This document shows, in pieces, positions 1-7,990 of a DNA stretch of 64,000 nucleotides (its first letter is position 1; the number at the start of each line of letters is the position of its first letter). The position numbers and the translations under genes were made by a program. The stretch comes from Streptomyces dioscori (lineage in GTDB: Bacteria > Actinomycetota > Actinomycetes > Streptomycetales > Streptomycetaceae), in assembly GCF_003024195.1 (NCBI RefSeq), contig NZ_KZ679039.1, positions 474,285 through 538,284 on the forward strand, written 5' to 3'. The notes beneath the pieces are model-generated. The model ran no database searches. It was given only the letters and a program-made list of their open reading frames with translations, and was not told the origin of the DNA.

Positions 1-321
1 GCCCGTGGCCTGCCGCCACAGTACGAAGCTTTCGATGTCTCCCCACGGAACGTGGGCAGTGGTGGCCTTGTAACGGACCGGGCTTCCGCCGAGGAGTACA
101 CCCGTCTCGTCCACTCGCAACGCGACCTTGCGGCTCAGCGCCGTATACGCCAAGAGCAGCCCGCCTGCACCGAACAGGGGCAGGCCCAGTATCCGTGCGA
201 ACAGTGGAATGTCCGGGAGCAGCAGGGCAGCGGTGAATACGGCGGAGACCGCCACTAGGCCCGTGGTCTTGCGGTCCCAGCCGTAGCGCTCCTGATATGC
301 GGATGAGCTGTCACCAGTCAT
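1..321 (-). CDS. PH-domain-like membrane protein, partial (C-terminus outside window)
   Basis: An open frame begins with ATG at 321 and runs 107 codons to the window edge without a stop. The product starts MTGDSSSAYQERYGWDRK. Two closely spaced hydrophobic segments follow (about residues 22-42 and 46-62), then a soluble stretch with VPWGDIESFVLWRQ. A double transmembrane hairpin followed by a beta-rich segment containing WGDI is typical of small bacterial PH-like membrane proteins (bPH families). Such genes often sit beside integrases in Streptomyces mobile elements, but no function is established. It lies 5' of the recombinase stop and is transcribed in the same direction, so it is probably element-borne. 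Confidence 0.6.
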   Translation of the reverse strand, partial: MTGDSSSAYQERYGWDRKTTGLVAVSAVFTAALLLPDIPLFARILGLPLFGAGGLLLAYTALSRKVALRVDETGVLLGGSPVRYKATTAHVPWGDIESFVLWRQATG

Positions 322-394
322 AGCTAGATCATGACGACGGCCGACTCATTGCGGAAGGCTTGTGGGCAGTGCGGCGAGGAGACGAGAGAGGGCC

Positions 395-1846
395 CTAGTC
401 CAGCGGATTCGGCTCGATCTCCACCCGGCCGGTGTCGAACCCCGGGCCACCCTTGCGCCTCGGCGGGCCAATGATCACGGCGGCGAACAGGAACCGATAG
501 ATCGCGTTCATGCGCGCGTAGTCCTTCGTTGACTCCAGGCGTTCCCAACTCGCTTCGGCGTCCGGGCCGGCGATTCCTTCCAGGACCGCGACCGGCCGTT
601 TGACGGTCCTCCGCTGTCGTTCCTTGAGCCGCTTGAGGATGGGTGCGCGCATCGACTGGAAGTCGGCCGTCGTGAAATCGTCATCGTGGAGCCACAGTTC
701 CTTCAGCTCCTCCAGCTTCGTCCGGTCCTTCTCGTCGGCGACGACATCGGCCTCGGGGCGTGTGGTGGCGGCAGGCTCGTAACCAGAGGTGTCCAGCTTG
801 GTCAGAACCTTGATCGCCACGTCTCGCACGAACTCTTCGAGAGGCCCAGCCGAAACGGCACGGTTGCACTTCTGCTGGTCGGTGTTGTCGGAACGGGTGC
901 ACCGGTAGTAGGCGCACCGACCGCTGTTCGTGCCGCCCATGCGTGCGCCGCACGAGCAGGTGGCGATTCCGCGTAGGAGGTAGTTCCGAACAGGACGCTT
1001 CTTCGTGTCCTGATGCGCCTGGGCGCGATACTCCCGGAGCCGCTGGACCTCGTCCCACTGCCCCCGATCGATGATGGCGGGCCACGTCCCTACGGCCACT
1101 TCTTCACCCAGGTGGAATCGCAGACCGGCCACGAAGTGGGACGACAGGAGATGGCGGACGTTCTCAGGGTTCCAAGCCTTGCCCTTGGACGTGGGGATGG
1201 CGCGTGCGACGAGATCTTGGGCCAGGTGGTTCGGTGACTCGCCGTCCAGGTACCTGCGGTAGACCTCTCGGACGATCTCCGCTTCCTCCTCGACGATCGC
1301 CCGACCGTCCCTGGTGTAGCCGTAAGGACGGTTGCCCACATGCGGGTTGCCCTCGCGGGCCTTGTCCTTCAAGGCGTCCTTGAGTCGGCGTGATGAGTCG
1401 TCGGAGGAGCGGCACGCGTGGGCCACCTCGATACGGAGGATGAACCGGTCGTCGGGGTCCGACAGATCGCGTCGGTTCGCCTCGCCGTGCAGCAGGATGC
1501 GCTTGTCGTCGGCTATGGAAAGTAGCTCTTCGAGATCCTTGGGCTGCCTCATGAGGCGGTCGGGGTGGTAGACGATGACGTGGCGGATCTCGTCGGCCGT
1601 CATCGCCCGTAGCATCTCCTCCCACCCCGGCCGCTTACGGTTGCGCTGCCATGCGGAGCGGTTGTTGTCCACGTAGACGTGGGTCGACTCGACGCGGAGT
1701 TGCAGGCGTTCGGCGATGTCCCGGCAGATACGCTCCTGGCGGTCCACTCCGGTCTGGTCCTCGTCGCGGGTATGAGAGATGCGGCAGTAGATCGCGGCAG
1801 GCTCGCCCGGTGTGATGGTGGCCTTGCCTAACTTGGGTCGGCTCAT
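395..1846 (-). CDS. Large serine recombinase (integrase)
   Basis: This is a site-specific recombinase of the large serine family, 483 residues from the ATG at 1846. The N-terminal resolvase fold carries the catalytic serine in AAIYCRIS (Ser24), followed by the arginine-rich HPDRLMRQPKDL region. A recombinase domain (KAREGNPHVGNRPYGYTRDG) follows. A zinc beta-ribbon begins near residue 297 (CSCGARMGG, then YYRC and QKCNRA). A charged segment and a C-terminal tail complete it. The length fits phage and ICE integrases. An alternative ATG at 1876 adds ten residues but would run into the presumed junction with host DNA. It most likely catalyses integration of the element whose end lies in this window. 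No excision factor is visible. Confidence 0.92.
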   Translation of the reverse strand: MSRPKLGKATITPGEPAAIYCRISHTRDEDQTGVDRQERICRDIAERLQLRVESTHVYVDNNRSAWQRNRKRPGWEEMLRAMTADEIRHVIVYHPDRLMRQPKDLEELLSIADDKRILLHGEANRRDLSDPDDRFILRIEVAHACRSSDDSSRRLKDALKDKAREGNPHVGNRPYGYTRDGRAIVEEEAEIVREVYRRYLDGESPNHLAQDLVARAIPTSKGKAWNPENVRHLLSSHFVAGLRFHLGEEVAVGTWPAIIDRGQWDEVQRLREYRAQAHQDTKKRPVRNYLLRGIATCSCGARMGGTNSGRCAYYRCTRSDNTDQQKCNRAVSAGPLEEFVRDVAIKVLTKLDTSGYEPAATTRPEADVVADEKDRTKLEELKELWLHDDDFTTADFQSMRAPILKRLKERQRRTVKRPVAVLEGIAGPDAEASWERLESTKDYARMNAIYRFLFAAVIIGPPRRKGGPGFDTGRVEIEPNPLD

Positions 1847-1869
1847 GCCAAACACGGTACGAGCCCGGT

Positions 1870-1995
1870 ATGACATCGATCATCGTGGGCGCGGCCATAG
1901 GAGCCATCTTCTTCAAGGAACGCTTCGGAGCACCGCGCATCGCGGCGGCGGGCCTGCTGGTGATCGGGATAGGGCTGATGTTGCACTCCGGGTAG
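1870..1995 (+). pseudogene. 3' remnant of a DMT (EamA-like) transporter gene
   Basis: The open frame ending with TAG at 1995 encodes SIIVGAAIGAIFFKERFGAP and a further hydrophobic helix ending GLMLHSG. A last transmembrane pair joined by a short F-K/G-E-R-F motif is characteristic of the C-terminus of drug/metabolite transporters. Nothing upstream continues the protein, because the next DNA is the 5' end of the serine recombinase. The remnant is therefore best explained as a host gene interrupted by integration. The ATG at 1870 is probably just an internal methionine codon. Confidence 0.6.
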
Positions 1996-2020
1996 ACGTC
2001 GTACCGGGTCCGGCCCCTCC

Positions 2021-2058
2021 AGGGGCGCGGGGAACTGCGCGGCCGACCCCCACCGGCC
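2021..2058. repeat. Copy of the GC-rich intergenic repeat family
   Basis: The core GGGGCGCGGGGAACTGCGCG is followed by a CCCCCACCGGCC tail. The same unit recurs, in both orientations, at 21.7-22.0 kb (four copies), 24.0 kb, 31.3 kb (two copies) and 58.2-58.4 kb. All copies are intergenic. Here it lies between the DMT remnant and the AraC regulator gene. Confidence 0.7.
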
Positions 2059-2092
2059 GGCAGCCGACACACGGCCCGCCGTAAGCGGAACC

Positions 2093-3109
2093 ATGTGGTT
2101 CACTACGTGCGTGCTGCAAGAATCGTTTCTGCGGACCCTGGATCTGCCGGTGGCCGACCGGTTCGAGGCGTGGACGCAGCAGTTGGGCCGCACGCACGCG
2201 CCCATGGAACTGGCCAGCGACCGCGCGGCGGACTACCGCGGGCACCAGCGTGTGATCGGGCTCGGGGACGTCACGGTGTGGCCGGCGACCTTCGACCACC
2301 TCGTCTTCCGCCGTACACCGAAGCTCGTCCGCCGGTCCGATCCCGAGGCCTTCCACCTCTCCCTGCTGCTGCGGGGCGAGGGCGAGGCCGTCTGGGGCAG
2401 ACAGCAGGCCGCGTACGGGATACGCGACTTCCACGTCAACTGCTCCTCGCGGTCGTACGACATCACCACCGGACCCGACCCGGTCACCATCGTCGGCGTC
2501 GAGATACCGCGGACGCTGGTGGCCCTGCCGGCGGGCCAGGCCGACCGGGCGATCGGGCGCCGGATATCGGGCCGTGAGGGGACCGGCGCGCTGCTCGCCC
2601 AGTTCCTCGTGCAACTGGCGGCGGACACCAACCCGTACCGGCCCTCGGACGCGCCCCGGCTCGGCACGGTCGTCGCCGACCTGGTCACCGCCGTCTTCGC
2701 GCACGCCGTGGACGACGACCTGCGGCTGCCGCCCGAGACGCACGACCGGACGCTGTTCCTGCGCGTCAGGGCGTTCATCCACCGGCACCTGGCGGACCCG
2801 GACCTGACCCCCGCCCGGATCGCCGCCGCGCACCACATCTCGCGCAGTCACCTCTACCGCCTCTTCCAGACCGAGGACGTCTCCGTGGCCGCGTACGTCC
2901 GCGACCGCCGACTGGCGAACGCCCGCCGGGACCTCGCCGACCCGGCCCTGAGCACGACCCCGGTCCACGCCGTCGCGGCCCGCTGGGGCTTTCCCCGCGC
3001 CCCGGAGTTCACGCGCGCCTTCCGCACCGCGTACGGGCTCCCGCCGGGCGAGTTCCGCAGGCAGGCGCGTTTCGCGGACACACAGACCTGTGGACGCCCG
3101 GCCAAGTAG
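2093..3109 (+). CDS. AraC family transcriptional regulator
   Basis: The product is 338 residues with an AraC-type organisation. An N-terminal AraC-binding-like sensor region (about residues 40-190, including FHLSLLLRGEGEAVWGRQQA) resembles the cupin-like domain of NphR/FeaR-type regulators. A C-terminal double helix-turn-helix (about 235-330) has IAAAHHISRSHLYRLFQ in the first HTH and AVAARWGFPRAPEFTRAFR in the second. The ATG at 2093 was chosen because the sensor domain aligns from there, although no strong ribosome site is evident. AraC regulators commonly control a neighbouring gene, and the upstream transporter gene is now only a remnant, so its target may have been lost. The effector is unknown. 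Confidence 0.88.
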   Translation: MWFTTCVLQESFLRTLDLPVADRFEAWTQQLGRTHAPMELASDRAADYRGHQRVIGLGDVTVWPATFDHLVFRRTPKLVRRSDPEAFHLSLLLRGEGEAVWGRQQAAYGIRDFHVNCSSRSYDITTGPDPVTIVGVEIPRTLVALPAGQADRAIGRRISGREGTGALLAQFLVQLAADTNPYRPSDAPRLGTVVADLVTAVFAHAVDDDLRLPPETHDRTLFLRVRAFIHRHLADPDLTPARIAAAHHISRSHLYRLFQTEDVSVAAYVRDRRLANARRDLADPALSTTPVHAVAARWGFPRAPEFTRAFRTAYGLPPGEFRRQARFADTQTCGRPAK

Positions 3110-3301
3110 ACGGGGACCGAGGGCCAACGACAGACGGACGCCCGCCGAGCATCCTTGTGATCACCGCGTAACGAGCGGGCCCGAGGGGGGCTTCGGGACG
3201 GCCGGGCCGGAGGCGTAACAGGATCGCGGGGGTGTCCTGGTACGCCTCCGGCAGGCCGGACATCGGGCTGGCGCGAGGCACGCCGAGGAACTGGCCGTAG
3301 C

Positions 3302-3742
3302 TCAGACGGCGGCGGCCAGCTCGCACCACACGTACTTACCGCTCCCGCTCACGCCGTCGCCGGCGAGCGGCTGCCAGCCCCACTCGTCGGAACAGGCCCT
3401 GACCAGCGCCAGCCCTCTCCCTCCCTCAAGCAGGTCGTCGAGCAAGTCCTCGACGGGGCGGAGGAGTTGCGGCGGTCCGGGAGGCTCCGGGTCCGCGTCC
3501 CAGGCCCCGATCCGCAGCACACCCGCCGCCCAGAGCACCCGTAGCGCGGCGGGTCCCTTCGTGTGTCGTACGGCATTGGAGACCAGCTCGGCCGCGAGCA
3601 GTTCGGCGACGTCGACGAGGCGGATGAGCCCGTGGACGGTCAGGATCAGACGGAGGGTACGGCGGCTTACGGTGACGGCGCGGGGGTCGTTGGGGATGTG
3701 GAGGGAGTACTCCCAGGGGGCGTGGATCTCGGTTTCGGGCAT
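3302..3742 (-). CDS. RsbW-type ATP-binding protein (HATPase_c anti-sigma factor-like)
   Basis: This 146-residue protein has a GHKL/HATPase_c fold. The N-box is LAAELVSNAVRHT (about residues 48-60) and the glycine-rich ATP lid region is EGGRGLALVRACSDEWGW (about 105-122). Stand-alone proteins of this kind are very numerous in Streptomyces and resemble anti-sigma factor kinases, although few have known partners. It is divergent from the XRE/DUF5753 gene at 3981, with 238 bp between them. The same trio (ATPase, XRE/DUF5753, DUF397) recurs in WhiJ- and AbaA-like developmental loci. An anti-sigma factor or a partner of the DUF397 proteins is inferred. Confidence 0.85.
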   Translation of the reverse strand: MPETEIHAPWEYSLHIPNDPRAVTVSRRTLRLILTVHGLIRLVDVAELLAAELVSNAVRHTKGPAALRVLWAAGVLRIGAWDADPEPPGPPQLLRPVEDLLDDLLEGGRGLALVRACSDEWGWQPLAGDGVSGSGKYVWCELAAAV

Positions 3743-3889
3743 GCGTCAACTCCGTGTGGGTGGTGGGGTCTAGGCGAGCTGCGGATGATCGCGGGCGGTG
3801 GGCATGCCTCAGCCGTCCCGGCAGGACGGAGTGGTGCGCTTCCGGGGTCCCGGTGTGCCGCAGGGTGTGCGTCGCGTCACTGACGGTAG

Positions 3890-3905
3890 GACCTAAATTT
3901 AGGTC
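3890..3905. promoter_or_regulatory. 16-bp perfect palindrome, likely operator of the WhiJ-like regulator
   Basis: GACCTAAATTTAGGTC is a perfect 16-bp palindrome and is conspicuously AT-rich for this genome. It lies 75 bp before the XRE gene start, in the divergent interval with the RsbW-like gene. A -10-like TAATCT follows at 3923-3928, which would place the palindrome over or just before the -35 region. It probably binds the HTH protein encoded at 3981 or another repressor. Confidence 0.55.
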
Positions 3906-3980
3906 TCCGCAAGCCGCTGCCGTAATCTTGCCCTCGAACGAGTCGCGAGCTCCCGGTGATCGGGGGCGAGGAGGAAGTAC

Positions 3981-4832
3981 ATGCCGCGTCGCCCGCAGCC
4001 GACCGCCCGGCAGGCACGCCTCGGTCTTGAGCTGCGAAAACTACGCGAAGCCGCAGGTCTCAAAGCGCGCGAAGCGGCAGCTCTGATCGGCGCCGATTCC
4101 GTGCAGATGAGCCAGATCGAGTCGGGTATCTCCGGGGTGAGTGCACAGCGGTTGCGCCGCTTGGCTTTCAACTACGACTGTACGGACGGTGCATTGGTCG
4201 ACGCCCTGGTGGCGATGGCGGCCGACCGTGCACGCGGCTGGTGGGAGGAGTATCGGGGGCACCTGCCGACGCCTTTCCTGGACCTGCCCGAACTGGAGCA
4301 CCATGCCAAGTACCGGTGGGATGTGGACTTCCTGCACATCCCGGGCCTGTTGCAGACGTCGGACTACGCGCGGGCGCTCTTTACGTACGTCAACCCGGAG
4401 TATCCGCCGGACGAAGTGGAACGCTGGGTGGAGCACCGGATGAAGCGCAGGGTCATCATCGAGCGCTCCGACCCGACCCCGTACGAGACCGTGATCCACG
4501 AGGCGGCCCTGCGTATCAGGGTCGGAAATCGGGTCACGACGCGAGCCCAACTCCTCCGTGTGCTCGAACTCTCCGAAGCCGATCACGTCGACGTTCGCGT
4601 CATCCCTTTCGAGGTGGACGGCTTCGGCGGCGCCGGAAGTGCCATGGTGTACGCGGGCGGCCCCGTGCCCAAGTTGGACACGGTTGTACGTGACAGCCCC
4701 AACGGCCCCGTTTTCGTCGACGCTGAGGTGCAACTGAGCCGCTACAGAACACTTTTCCGTAGAGTGGAGGCGGCCTCGCTTGACCATGGCGGTTCGCGTG
4801 ACTTCATCCGCAAGCTGGCGAAGGAGCTTTGA
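3981..4832 (+). CDS. XRE family regulator with DUF5753 (WhiJ-like)
   Basis: The product has 283 residues. An N-terminal helix-turn-helix (about 12-65) contains LRKLREAAGLKAREAAALIG and VQMSQIESGISGVS. A long DUF5753 domain (about 95-275) contains the diagnostic IPGLLQTSDYARAL and VEHRMKRRVIIER. The start has a good ribosome site (GAGGAGG, 5-8 nt upstream). This architecture is that of WhiJ and its many Streptomyces paralogues, DNA-binding proteins that work with small DUF397 partners. Two DUF397 genes follow immediately (6 nt and then 5 nt apart), so the three are probably one operon. The 16-bp palindrome upstream is a candidate operator. Confidence 0.92.
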   Translation: MPRRPQPTARQARLGLELRKLREAAGLKAREAAALIGADSVQMSQIESGISGVSAQRLRRLAFNYDCTDGALVDALVAMAADRARGWWEEYRGHLPTPFLDLPELEHHAKYRWDVDFLHIPGLLQTSDYARALFTYVNPEYPPDEVERWVEHRMKRRVIIERSDPTPYETVIHEAALRIRVGNRVTTRAQLLRVLELSEADHVDVRVIPFEVDGFGGAGSAMVYAGGPVPKLDTVVRDSPNGPVFVDAEVQLSRYRTLFRRVEAASLDHGGSRDFIRKLAKEL

Positions 4833-4838
4833 GGGCAC

Positions 4839-5051
4839 ATGCTCATCCCCAACATATGGACGAAGTCATCCTTTTCCGGCGGTGGTCAGGGTGACGCGTG
4901 CGTCGAGGTGGCTCACCGCAGGACCCACATAGCCGTCCGTGACTCGAAGACCCCGGCCGGAGTCGCTCTCGCCTTTCCGGCCGGAGCGTTCGTCACCTTC
5001 GTCGAGTCCTTGAAGAACCCGGGCCCGCCCGAGCACCGCATGGAACCGTAG
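4839..5051 (+). CDS. DUF397 protein
   Basis: This 70-residue acidic protein has the DUF397 hallmarks: W-TKSSFSGGGQGDACVEVA near the start, then HIAVRDSKTPAGVALAFPAGAF. It follows the XRE/DUF5753 gene with a 6-nt gap. In WhiJ/BldB-related systems the DUF397 protein is thought to modulate the partner HTH regulator. The molecular mechanism is not established. The size is normal for the family. Confidence 0.9.
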   Translation: MLIPNIWTKSSFSGGGQGDACVEVAHRRTHIAVRDSKTPAGVALAFPAGAFVTFVESLKNPGPPEHRMEP

Positions 5052-5056
5052 GGCCC

Positions 5057-5332
5057 ATGACAAGGTGGCGGAAGTCGTCCTACTCAGGCGGCGGCGAGGG
5101 AAACGACTGCGTCGAGGTTGCGGCCACGCCCACGCGCATCCTCGTCCGCGACTCGAAGATGCCGACGGAGGCCACCCTCAGCCTCCCGACCGGCGTCTTC
5201 GCCCTCTTCCTCGAAGCCCTGAAGCCTGCCGACGGCCCCGCCTACGCCCCCAACGCCGCCCGCACCGCCCGTACCAACCCCTGCGCCCGCGGATCCGCCG
5301 TGACCGTCTTGCGGAAGCCGTTCGTCACGTAG
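5057..5332 (+). CDS. Second DUF397 protein, with an extended antisense-derived tail
   Basis: Residues 1 to about 62 are a complete DUF397 domain (WRKSSYSGGGEGNDCVEVA, RILVRDSKMPTEATLSLPTG). The protein then continues for about 29 residues in a proline/alanine/arginine-rich tail. The last 91 nt (5242-5332) overlap the 3' end of the oppositely oriented serine hydrolase gene, so the tail is the antisense reading of that enzyme's C-terminus. The family is normally 60-75 residues, so the extension probably arose by loss of the ancestral stop codon. It starts 5 nt after the first DUF397 gene and is likely co-transcribed. Confidence 0.85.
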   Translation: MTRWRKSSYSGGGEGNDCVEVAATPTRILVRDSKMPTEATLSLPTGVFALFLEALKPADGPAYAPNAARTARTNPCARGSAVTVLRKPFVT

Positions 5333-6411
5333 GCGAAGGCCGTGCCCGAGTCGGGGTCCGCGAAGCCCAGGGAGCCGCCTCGGCCCGGGTGGCCGAAGGA
5401 GCCCGGGGCCAGGAACGGGGACGCCGAGCCGTGGAGCATGTAGCCGAGGCCGAAGTTCGTGTTGACCACCAGGACGCGGTCCGGGCCCGCGGACTCCTCC
5501 GTGCGGGCCGCCGCCAGGGTCGACGGAGTGAACAGGCGCGCAGCGCCGTCCACTTCGCCGATCAGGGACGCGTAGAAGCGGGCCAGCCCGTCCGCCGTCG
5601 CGATGCCGTTCGTCGCGGGGAGCGCCGCCGCCCGGTACGCCGGGTCGTTCTGGTCCGGGAACGGGGTGATCGCCGCGAAGGCGCGTCGGGTGAGGGAGTC
5701 CGGGTCCTCGTAGGCCTCTGTGACCGATCGTTTCGGGCGTGCCCGAAGGGTTCCGTCCCCGGCCGTGGGAGTCTCGACGCGGCCCACCCTGCCGACCCGG
5801 CCCGCCTCCCGCTCCGGCAGTCCGACCCACAGGTCCGCGCCCACCGGCCCCGCGATCTCCCGTGCGATCCAGTCGCCGATGCCCTCGCCCGTGACGCGCC
5901 GCAGCAGTTCACCGACCAGCCAGCCGTACGTCAGCGCGTGGTAGCCGTGGTCCGTGCCGGGCTCCCACACCGGGGCCTGGCGGGCGACCGCCTCGGCGCC
6001 CCGCAACGGGTCCAGCGACTCCTCGGGCGTGAGCGGGTGGTCCAGGACCGGCAGCCCGGCCCGGTGCGAGAGCACGTGCCGGACCAGCACCCGCTCCTTG
6101 CCCGCCGCCTTGAACCCGGGCCAGTACTCGCCCACCGGCGCGTCCAGGTCGAGCAGCCCCCGCTGGCGGAGGAGGAGGAGTGCCGCCGCCGCGACGCCCT
6201 TGGTCGCCGAGCGCACGATCTGTGCGGTGTCGCGCTGCCAGGGGGCGCCGCCGTCGATGTCCTTCGTGCCCGCCCACAGGTCCACGACCTTCCGGCCGTC
6301 CCGGTACACGGTCACGGCCGCGCCCCGGTCCCCGAGCGTCTCGAAGTTCCGTACGAACGCCGCCTCGACCGGCTCGAAGCCCTCGGCCACTGAGCCGTTC
6401 ACATCCACCAC
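5242..6411 (-). CDS. Serine hydrolase, beta-lactamase / family VIII esterase type
   Basis: The product has 389 residues. The nucleophile motif is S-A-T-K (Ser68, Lys71, in VRSATKGVAAAAL) and the second catalytic motif is Y-H-A (Tyr157, in DHGYHALTYGW). HPGRGGSLGFAD near the C-terminus matches the third conserved region. No signal peptide is visible, which fits cytoplasmic EstB-like esterases better than secreted class C beta-lactamases. The ATG at 6411 gives the expected N-terminus for the family. The 3' end overlaps the second DUF397 gene by 91 nt, tail to tail. The substrate is unknown. Confidence 0.88.
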   Translation of the reverse strand: MVDVNGSVAEGFEPVEAAFVRNFETLGDRGAAVTVYRDGRKVVDLWAGTKDIDGGAPWQRDTAQIVRSATKGVAAAALLLLRQRGLLDLDAPVGEYWPGFKAAGKERVLVRHVLSHRAGLPVLDHPLTPEESLDPLRGAEAVARQAPVWEPGTDHGYHALTYGWLVGELLRRVTGEGIGDWIAREIAGPVGADLWVGLPEREAGRVGRVGRVETPTAGDGTLRARPKRSVTEAYEDPDSLTRRAFAAITPFPDQNDPAYRAAALPATNGIATADGLARFYASLIGEVDGAARLFTPSTLAAARTEESAGPDRVLVVNTNFGLGYMLHGSASPFLAPGSFGHPGRGGSLGFADPDSGTAFAYVTNGFRKTVTADPRAQGLVRAVRAALGA

Positions 6412-6442
6412 GTCCGTACCCGTACCCTTCGCCGCGCGAGCG

Positions 6443-7240
6443 TCACGCGCCCATTGTCACCGAGCGCGGATCGAAGCCGAACGGCAGCTCCAGGCGGTGC
6501 TGTCTCATCAGCTCGTCGTCCGAGAGCAGTTCGCCGGTCCTGCCGTCCGCCGCGATCACGCCTTCGCTGAGGATCAGGGCCCGGGGGCACAGTTCGAGGG
6601 CGTACGGGAGATCGTGCGTGACCATGAGTACAGTCACGTCCAACGAGCGCAGGATGTCGGCGAGTTCGCGCCGCGAGGCGGGATCGAGGTTGGACGACGG
6701 CTCGTCGAGGACGAGGATCTCCGGCTCCATCGCCAGTACGGTCGCGACCGCCACCCGGCGCCGCTGGCCGTAGGAGAGGTGGTGCGGAGGGCGGTCGGCG
6801 AAGTCCTCCATGCCGACCTGTTCGAGCGCCGTGCGCACCCTCGCCTCCAGCTCGGGCCCCTTGAGCCCGGCGGACGCGGGCCCGAACGCCACGTCCTCGC
6901 GCACGCTCGGCATGAAGAGCTGGTCGTCCGGGTCCTGGAAGACGATGCCGGCCTTCCGCCGGATCTCCGCCATGTGCTTCTTGCCGACGGGCAGCCCGGC
7001 GACCGTCACCGTCCCGGCGCCGCCGGTCAGGATGCCGTTGAGGTGGAGTACGAGGGTCGTCTTGCCGGCGCCGTTCGGGCCGAGCAGGGCCACGCGCTCG
7101 CCCCGGCCGACCGTGAAGTCCACGCCGAAGAGCGCCTGGTGCCCGTCCGGATAGGCGAAGGCCAGCCCGGCCACGTCGAGCGAGGGGACGGGGGAGGGGA
7201 CGGGGGAGGGAAGCGGAGGGAGCGAGTTCACAGGGTCCAT
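6443..7240 (-). CDS. cbiO: ECF metal transporter ATPase (CbiO/NikO)
   Basis: This is the ABC ATPase of an energy-coupling-factor transporter, 265 residues. Walker A is GPNGAGKT (about 54-61), the Q-loop is IVFQDPDDQLFMPSVREDVAFGP, the signature is LSYGQRRRVAVA, Walker B is ILVLDEPSSNLDP, and the H-loop is VTHDLPYALEL. FQDPDDQLF is characteristic of ECF ATPases. The start is uncertain: the ATG at 7240 overlaps the end of cbiQ by 13 nt, a GTG at 7231 would give a 4-nt GTGA overlap, and an ATG at 7252 is also in frame. All are consistent with translational coupling to cbiQ. Together with CbiQ and CbiMN it imports cobalt or nickel. Confidence 0.93.
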   Translation of the reverse strand: MDPVNSLPPLPSPVPSPVPSLDVAGLAFAYPDGHQALFGVDFTVGRGERVALLGPNGAGKTTLVLHLNGILTGGAGTVTVAGLPVGKKHMAEIRRKAGIVFQDPDDQLFMPSVREDVAFGPASAGLKGPELEARVRTALEQVGMEDFADRPPHHLSYGQRRRVAVATVLAMEPEILVLDEPSSNLDPASRRELADILRSLDVTVLMVTHDLPYALELCPRALILSEGVIAADGRTGELLSDDELMRQHRLELPFGFDPRSVTMGA

Positions 7241-7989
7241 CCCAGCAGACATACGACGAGCGCGGCGCACGGCAGGGCGAAGGCGTACGACCACTGCGCG
7301 CGCGACGCGGTCACCTCGTCGATGACCGGCATCGAACCGGTGTAGCCCCGGCTCACCATGGCCAGGTGCACCCGCTCCCCGCGCTCGTAGGAGCGGATGA
7401 ACAGGGCCCCCGCGGACTTGGCGAGGACGCCCCAGGAGCGCACGCCACGGGCCTCGAAGCCGCGCGACTCCCGCGCGATCCGCATCCGCCGCATCTCGTC
7501 CGCGATGACGTCCCCGTACCGGATCATGAAGGACGCGATCTGTACGAGCAGGGGTGGGAGCTTCAGCCGCTGGAGGCCCAGCAGGAGTTCGCGCAGCTCG
7601 GTCGTCGAGGCGAGCAGCACGGACGCGGCGACACCGAGCGTGCCCTTGGCGAGGACGTTCCAGGCGCCCCACAGGCCGTTCACGCTCAGGGACAGGCCGA
7701 GCACGTCGACCCGCTCGCCCTGCGCCACGAACGGCATCAGCACGGCGAAGGCCACGAACGGCACCTCGATCAGCAGCCGCTTCAGTACGAAGCCGGCCGG
7801 GACGCGGGCCGCGTACGCCACGCCCGCCAGCAGCAGCGCGTACAGCCCGAAGGCCCACATCGCCTCGCGCGGGGTCGAGACGACGACCAGGACGAAGGCG
7901 AAGACGGCGGCGAGCTTGGTGTGCGGCGGCAGAGCGTGCACGGGCGAGTGCCCGTGCCGGTAGAGCCGGTGCGCGTGGCCTGCTCCCAT
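7228..7989 (-). CDS. cbiQ: ECF metal transporter transmembrane protein (CbiQ/NikQ)
   Basis: This is the T-component of an ECF transporter, 253 residues and mostly hydrophobic. Hydrophobic segments lie near residues 25-45, 47-65, 72-92, 105-125 and at the C-terminus (ALPCAALVVCLLGW). The two coupling motifs that contact the ATPase are visible as RIARESRGF (about 168-176) and ERGERVHLAMVSRGY (about 203-217). It is separated from cbiMN by one base and overlaps cbiO, so the three form one operon in the order MN-Q-O. Confidence 0.93.
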   Translation of the reverse strand: MGAGHAHRLYRHGHSPVHALPPHTKLAAVFAFVLVVVSTPREAMWAFGLYALLLAGVAYAARVPAGFVLKRLLIEVPFVAFAVLMPFVAQGERVDVLGLSLSVNGLWGAWNVLAKGTLGVAASVLLASTTELRELLLGLQRLKLPPLLVQIASFMIRYGDVIADEMRRMRIARESRGFEARGVRSWGVLAKSAGALFIRSYERGERVHLAMVSRGYTGSMPVIDEVTASRAQWSYAFALPCAALVVCLLGWTL

Positions 7990-7990
7990 G

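Larger units (their letters stand above)
1..1869. mobile_element. End of an integrated element (right boundary near 1847-1869)
   Basis: Two genes on the minus strand, a PH-like membrane protein and a large serine recombinase, lie directly against a truncated host gene fragment that begins around 1870. A large serine recombinase next to a broken host gene is the usual layout of one end of an integrated phage, ICE or plasmid, because these enzymes integrate DNA at attB sites that often lie inside genes. The rest of the element lies left of the window. The exact crossover (attL or attR) cannot be placed without the other end or an unoccupied site. The boundary given is inferred from where host-like coding sequence starts. 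Confidence 0.6.
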
